Source: Bacteroidaceae bacterium
Lineage (GTDB): Bacteria > Bacteroidota > Bacteroidia > Bacteroidales > Bacteroidaceae
Direction of reading: 5' to 3'
Assembly: GCA_023227685.1 (NCBI GenBank)
Contig: JALNVG010000043.1
Location: 1 to 14,368 of the forward strand
DNA: 14,368 nt
Part shown: one piece after another, positions 13,649 to 14,368 of the stretch
Layout of the letters: each line of letters begins with the position of its first letter
How positions within the stretch are numbered: the first letter of the stretch is position 1
Program-made: the position numbers and the translations under genes
Notes under the pieces: model-generated
Told to the model about the DNA's origin: nothing
The model's database searches: none
What the model saw: the letters and a program-made list of their open reading frames with translations, nothing else

Positions 13649-14368
13649 TTAAAAACATTTGATGCGATACATGAAACCTACTTCGATACGATTGGTATTA
13701 TAATCTTTTAATCCGCATTTTTCGTTATAGTTGTATTTACGGCCGATATAGCTGAGTGATACGCGTAAGTCTTGTGATTTCTCAGGGTAATACTCGACGC
13801 CGGCGAAATAGCCATATGATTTGCGGTAATTTTTTAATGGTTCATTCTTTGTTACACTTGCGGTTTCGTACATTCCTTTGACAAAAACATTCCATTGAGG
13901 CACAATCTGCCAATCGGCTTTAGTTATAAAAGAATTGTAATGAACATCACTAAAATAAGATTGACCGGTAGTCATAAAATCACCAAGCTCATTAGATGCT
14001 ATTTTTAGACGATCGAGGCCATCGAATGCACCCATATAGTCAAAGTACCATTGGAATTTTGACAAGTTGAGCTTTTGGCCAAAAATAAGCATACGTGAAT
14101 ATTTGTGGTGGGCCTGTGTCTGAATTCCCCATGACCAGCGAGTTTGTAGTTTGTTGCCAAAGAAACTTCCATTCCAGTTTGCAATATAGGTGAGAGGATT
14201 GTTACTTTCTTTTAGGCCTTGAGCTGCAGCATTGGGATATTCGTTAGCGAATTTTCCATTGTTAGCGTTGGATATCTCGACTGCGAATTCTTGCGTAGGA
14301 ACCGGTTTGTAAGAAACGGCCACACCTGCCATGAAGTTATCCATGTTGTCCACCATATCGGAATATTG
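13649..14368 (-). CDS. Outer-membrane porin, C-terminal part (truncated by right edge)
   Basis: 239 residues are visible and the frame stays open to the last base (QYSD precedes the first in-frame Met at 14356), so the N-terminus and signal peptide are outside the window. The sequence is made of alternating hydrophobic/polar strands with aromatic girdles (FMAGVAVSYKP, NKLQTRWSWGIQT, FQWYFDYMGAF, WNVFVKGMYET, YGYFAGVEYYPE, DLRVSLSYIGRKYNY). It ends in RIEVGFMYRIKCF, a C-terminal Phe as in the outer-membrane beta-barrel signal. This fits a monomer of an OprO/OprP-like or general Bacteroidales porin. The solute is unknown; the downstream aspA, only 30 nt away and probably cotranscribed, would suit entry of aspartate or C4-dicarboxylates, but this is inference. 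Confidence 0.75.
   Translation of the reverse strand, partial: QYSDMVDNMDNFMAGVAVSYKPVPTQEFAVEISNANNGKFANEYPNAAAQGLKESNNPLTYIANWNGSFFGNKLQTRWSWGIQTQAHHKYSRMLIFGQKLNLSKFQWYFDYMGAFDGLDRLKIASNELGDFMTTGQSYFSDVHYNSFITKADWQIVPQWNVFVKGMYETASVTKNEPLKNYRKSYGYFAGVEYYPEKSQDLRVSLSYIGRKYNYNEKCGLKDYNTNRIEVGFMYRIKCF

Noticed and set aside
1..14368. tRNA, rRNA, insertion sequence, CRISPR array or attachment site
   Set aside because: No direct-repeat arrays, transposase frames, terminal inverted repeats or tRNA-like cloverleaf were seen; almost every base is covered by the twelve genes.

Overview
The window looks like chromosomal DNA of an anaerobic, gut- or mouth-type member of the Bacteroidales (Bacteroides, Parabacteroides or Tannerella-like; genus not resolved). 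The reasons are the protein families present (DUF4922, DUF1343/NamZ, DUF5009/MurT, a secreted amidase with a Bacteroidales-type tail), a fairly low GC content, signal peptides ending in xAQ or xSQ, and starts preceded by AT-rich stretches rather than clear Shine-Dalgarno sites. No mobile element, CRISPR array, tRNA or rRNA was seen.

Region 1 (1-12057, + strand) is one dense run of ten genes with gaps of 16 nt or less and three 4-nt ATGA overlaps, so it reads as a single operon. In order: the 3' part of a secreted N-acetylmuramoyl-L-alanine amidase; a secreted calcineurin-type phosphoesterase fused to a PQQ-like beta-propeller; a glycosyltransferase with one canonical GT2 domain and one degenerate GT-A-like domain; a DUF4922 protein of the HIT/GalT/Ap4A-phosphorylase type; an AmpG-like muropeptide permease; a secreted NamZ-type exo-beta-N-acetylmuramidase; the MurT-K-Q set (membrane protein, MurNAc kinase, MurNAc-6-P etherase); and a secreted SGNH/GDSL esterase. 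Together they describe salvage of peptidoglycan amino sugars. The amidase strips peptides, NamZ releases MurNAc in the periplasm, MurT/MurK bring it in and phosphorylate it, and MurQ converts MurNAc-6-P to GlcNAc-6-P plus D-lactate. AmpG takes up disaccharides or muropeptides in parallel. The esterase may remove O-acetyl groups. The murTKQ order matches the three-gene MurNAc uptake cluster described in Tannerella forsythia.

Region 2 (12058-12205) is the convergent intergenic gap. It holds a strong 17-bp-stem hairpin that can terminate transcription from both sides.

Region 3 (12206-14368, - strand) holds aspartate ammonia-lyase (aspA), preceded on its own strand by the C-terminal part of an outer-membrane porin that runs off the right edge.

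The least explained parts are the GT2/DUF4922 pair and the phosphoesterase-propeller fusion inside a peptidoglycan-salvage operon, and MurT itself, which carries the histidine motif of heparan-alpha-glucosaminide N-acetyltransferase and so may be an enzyme as well as, or instead of, a transporter.
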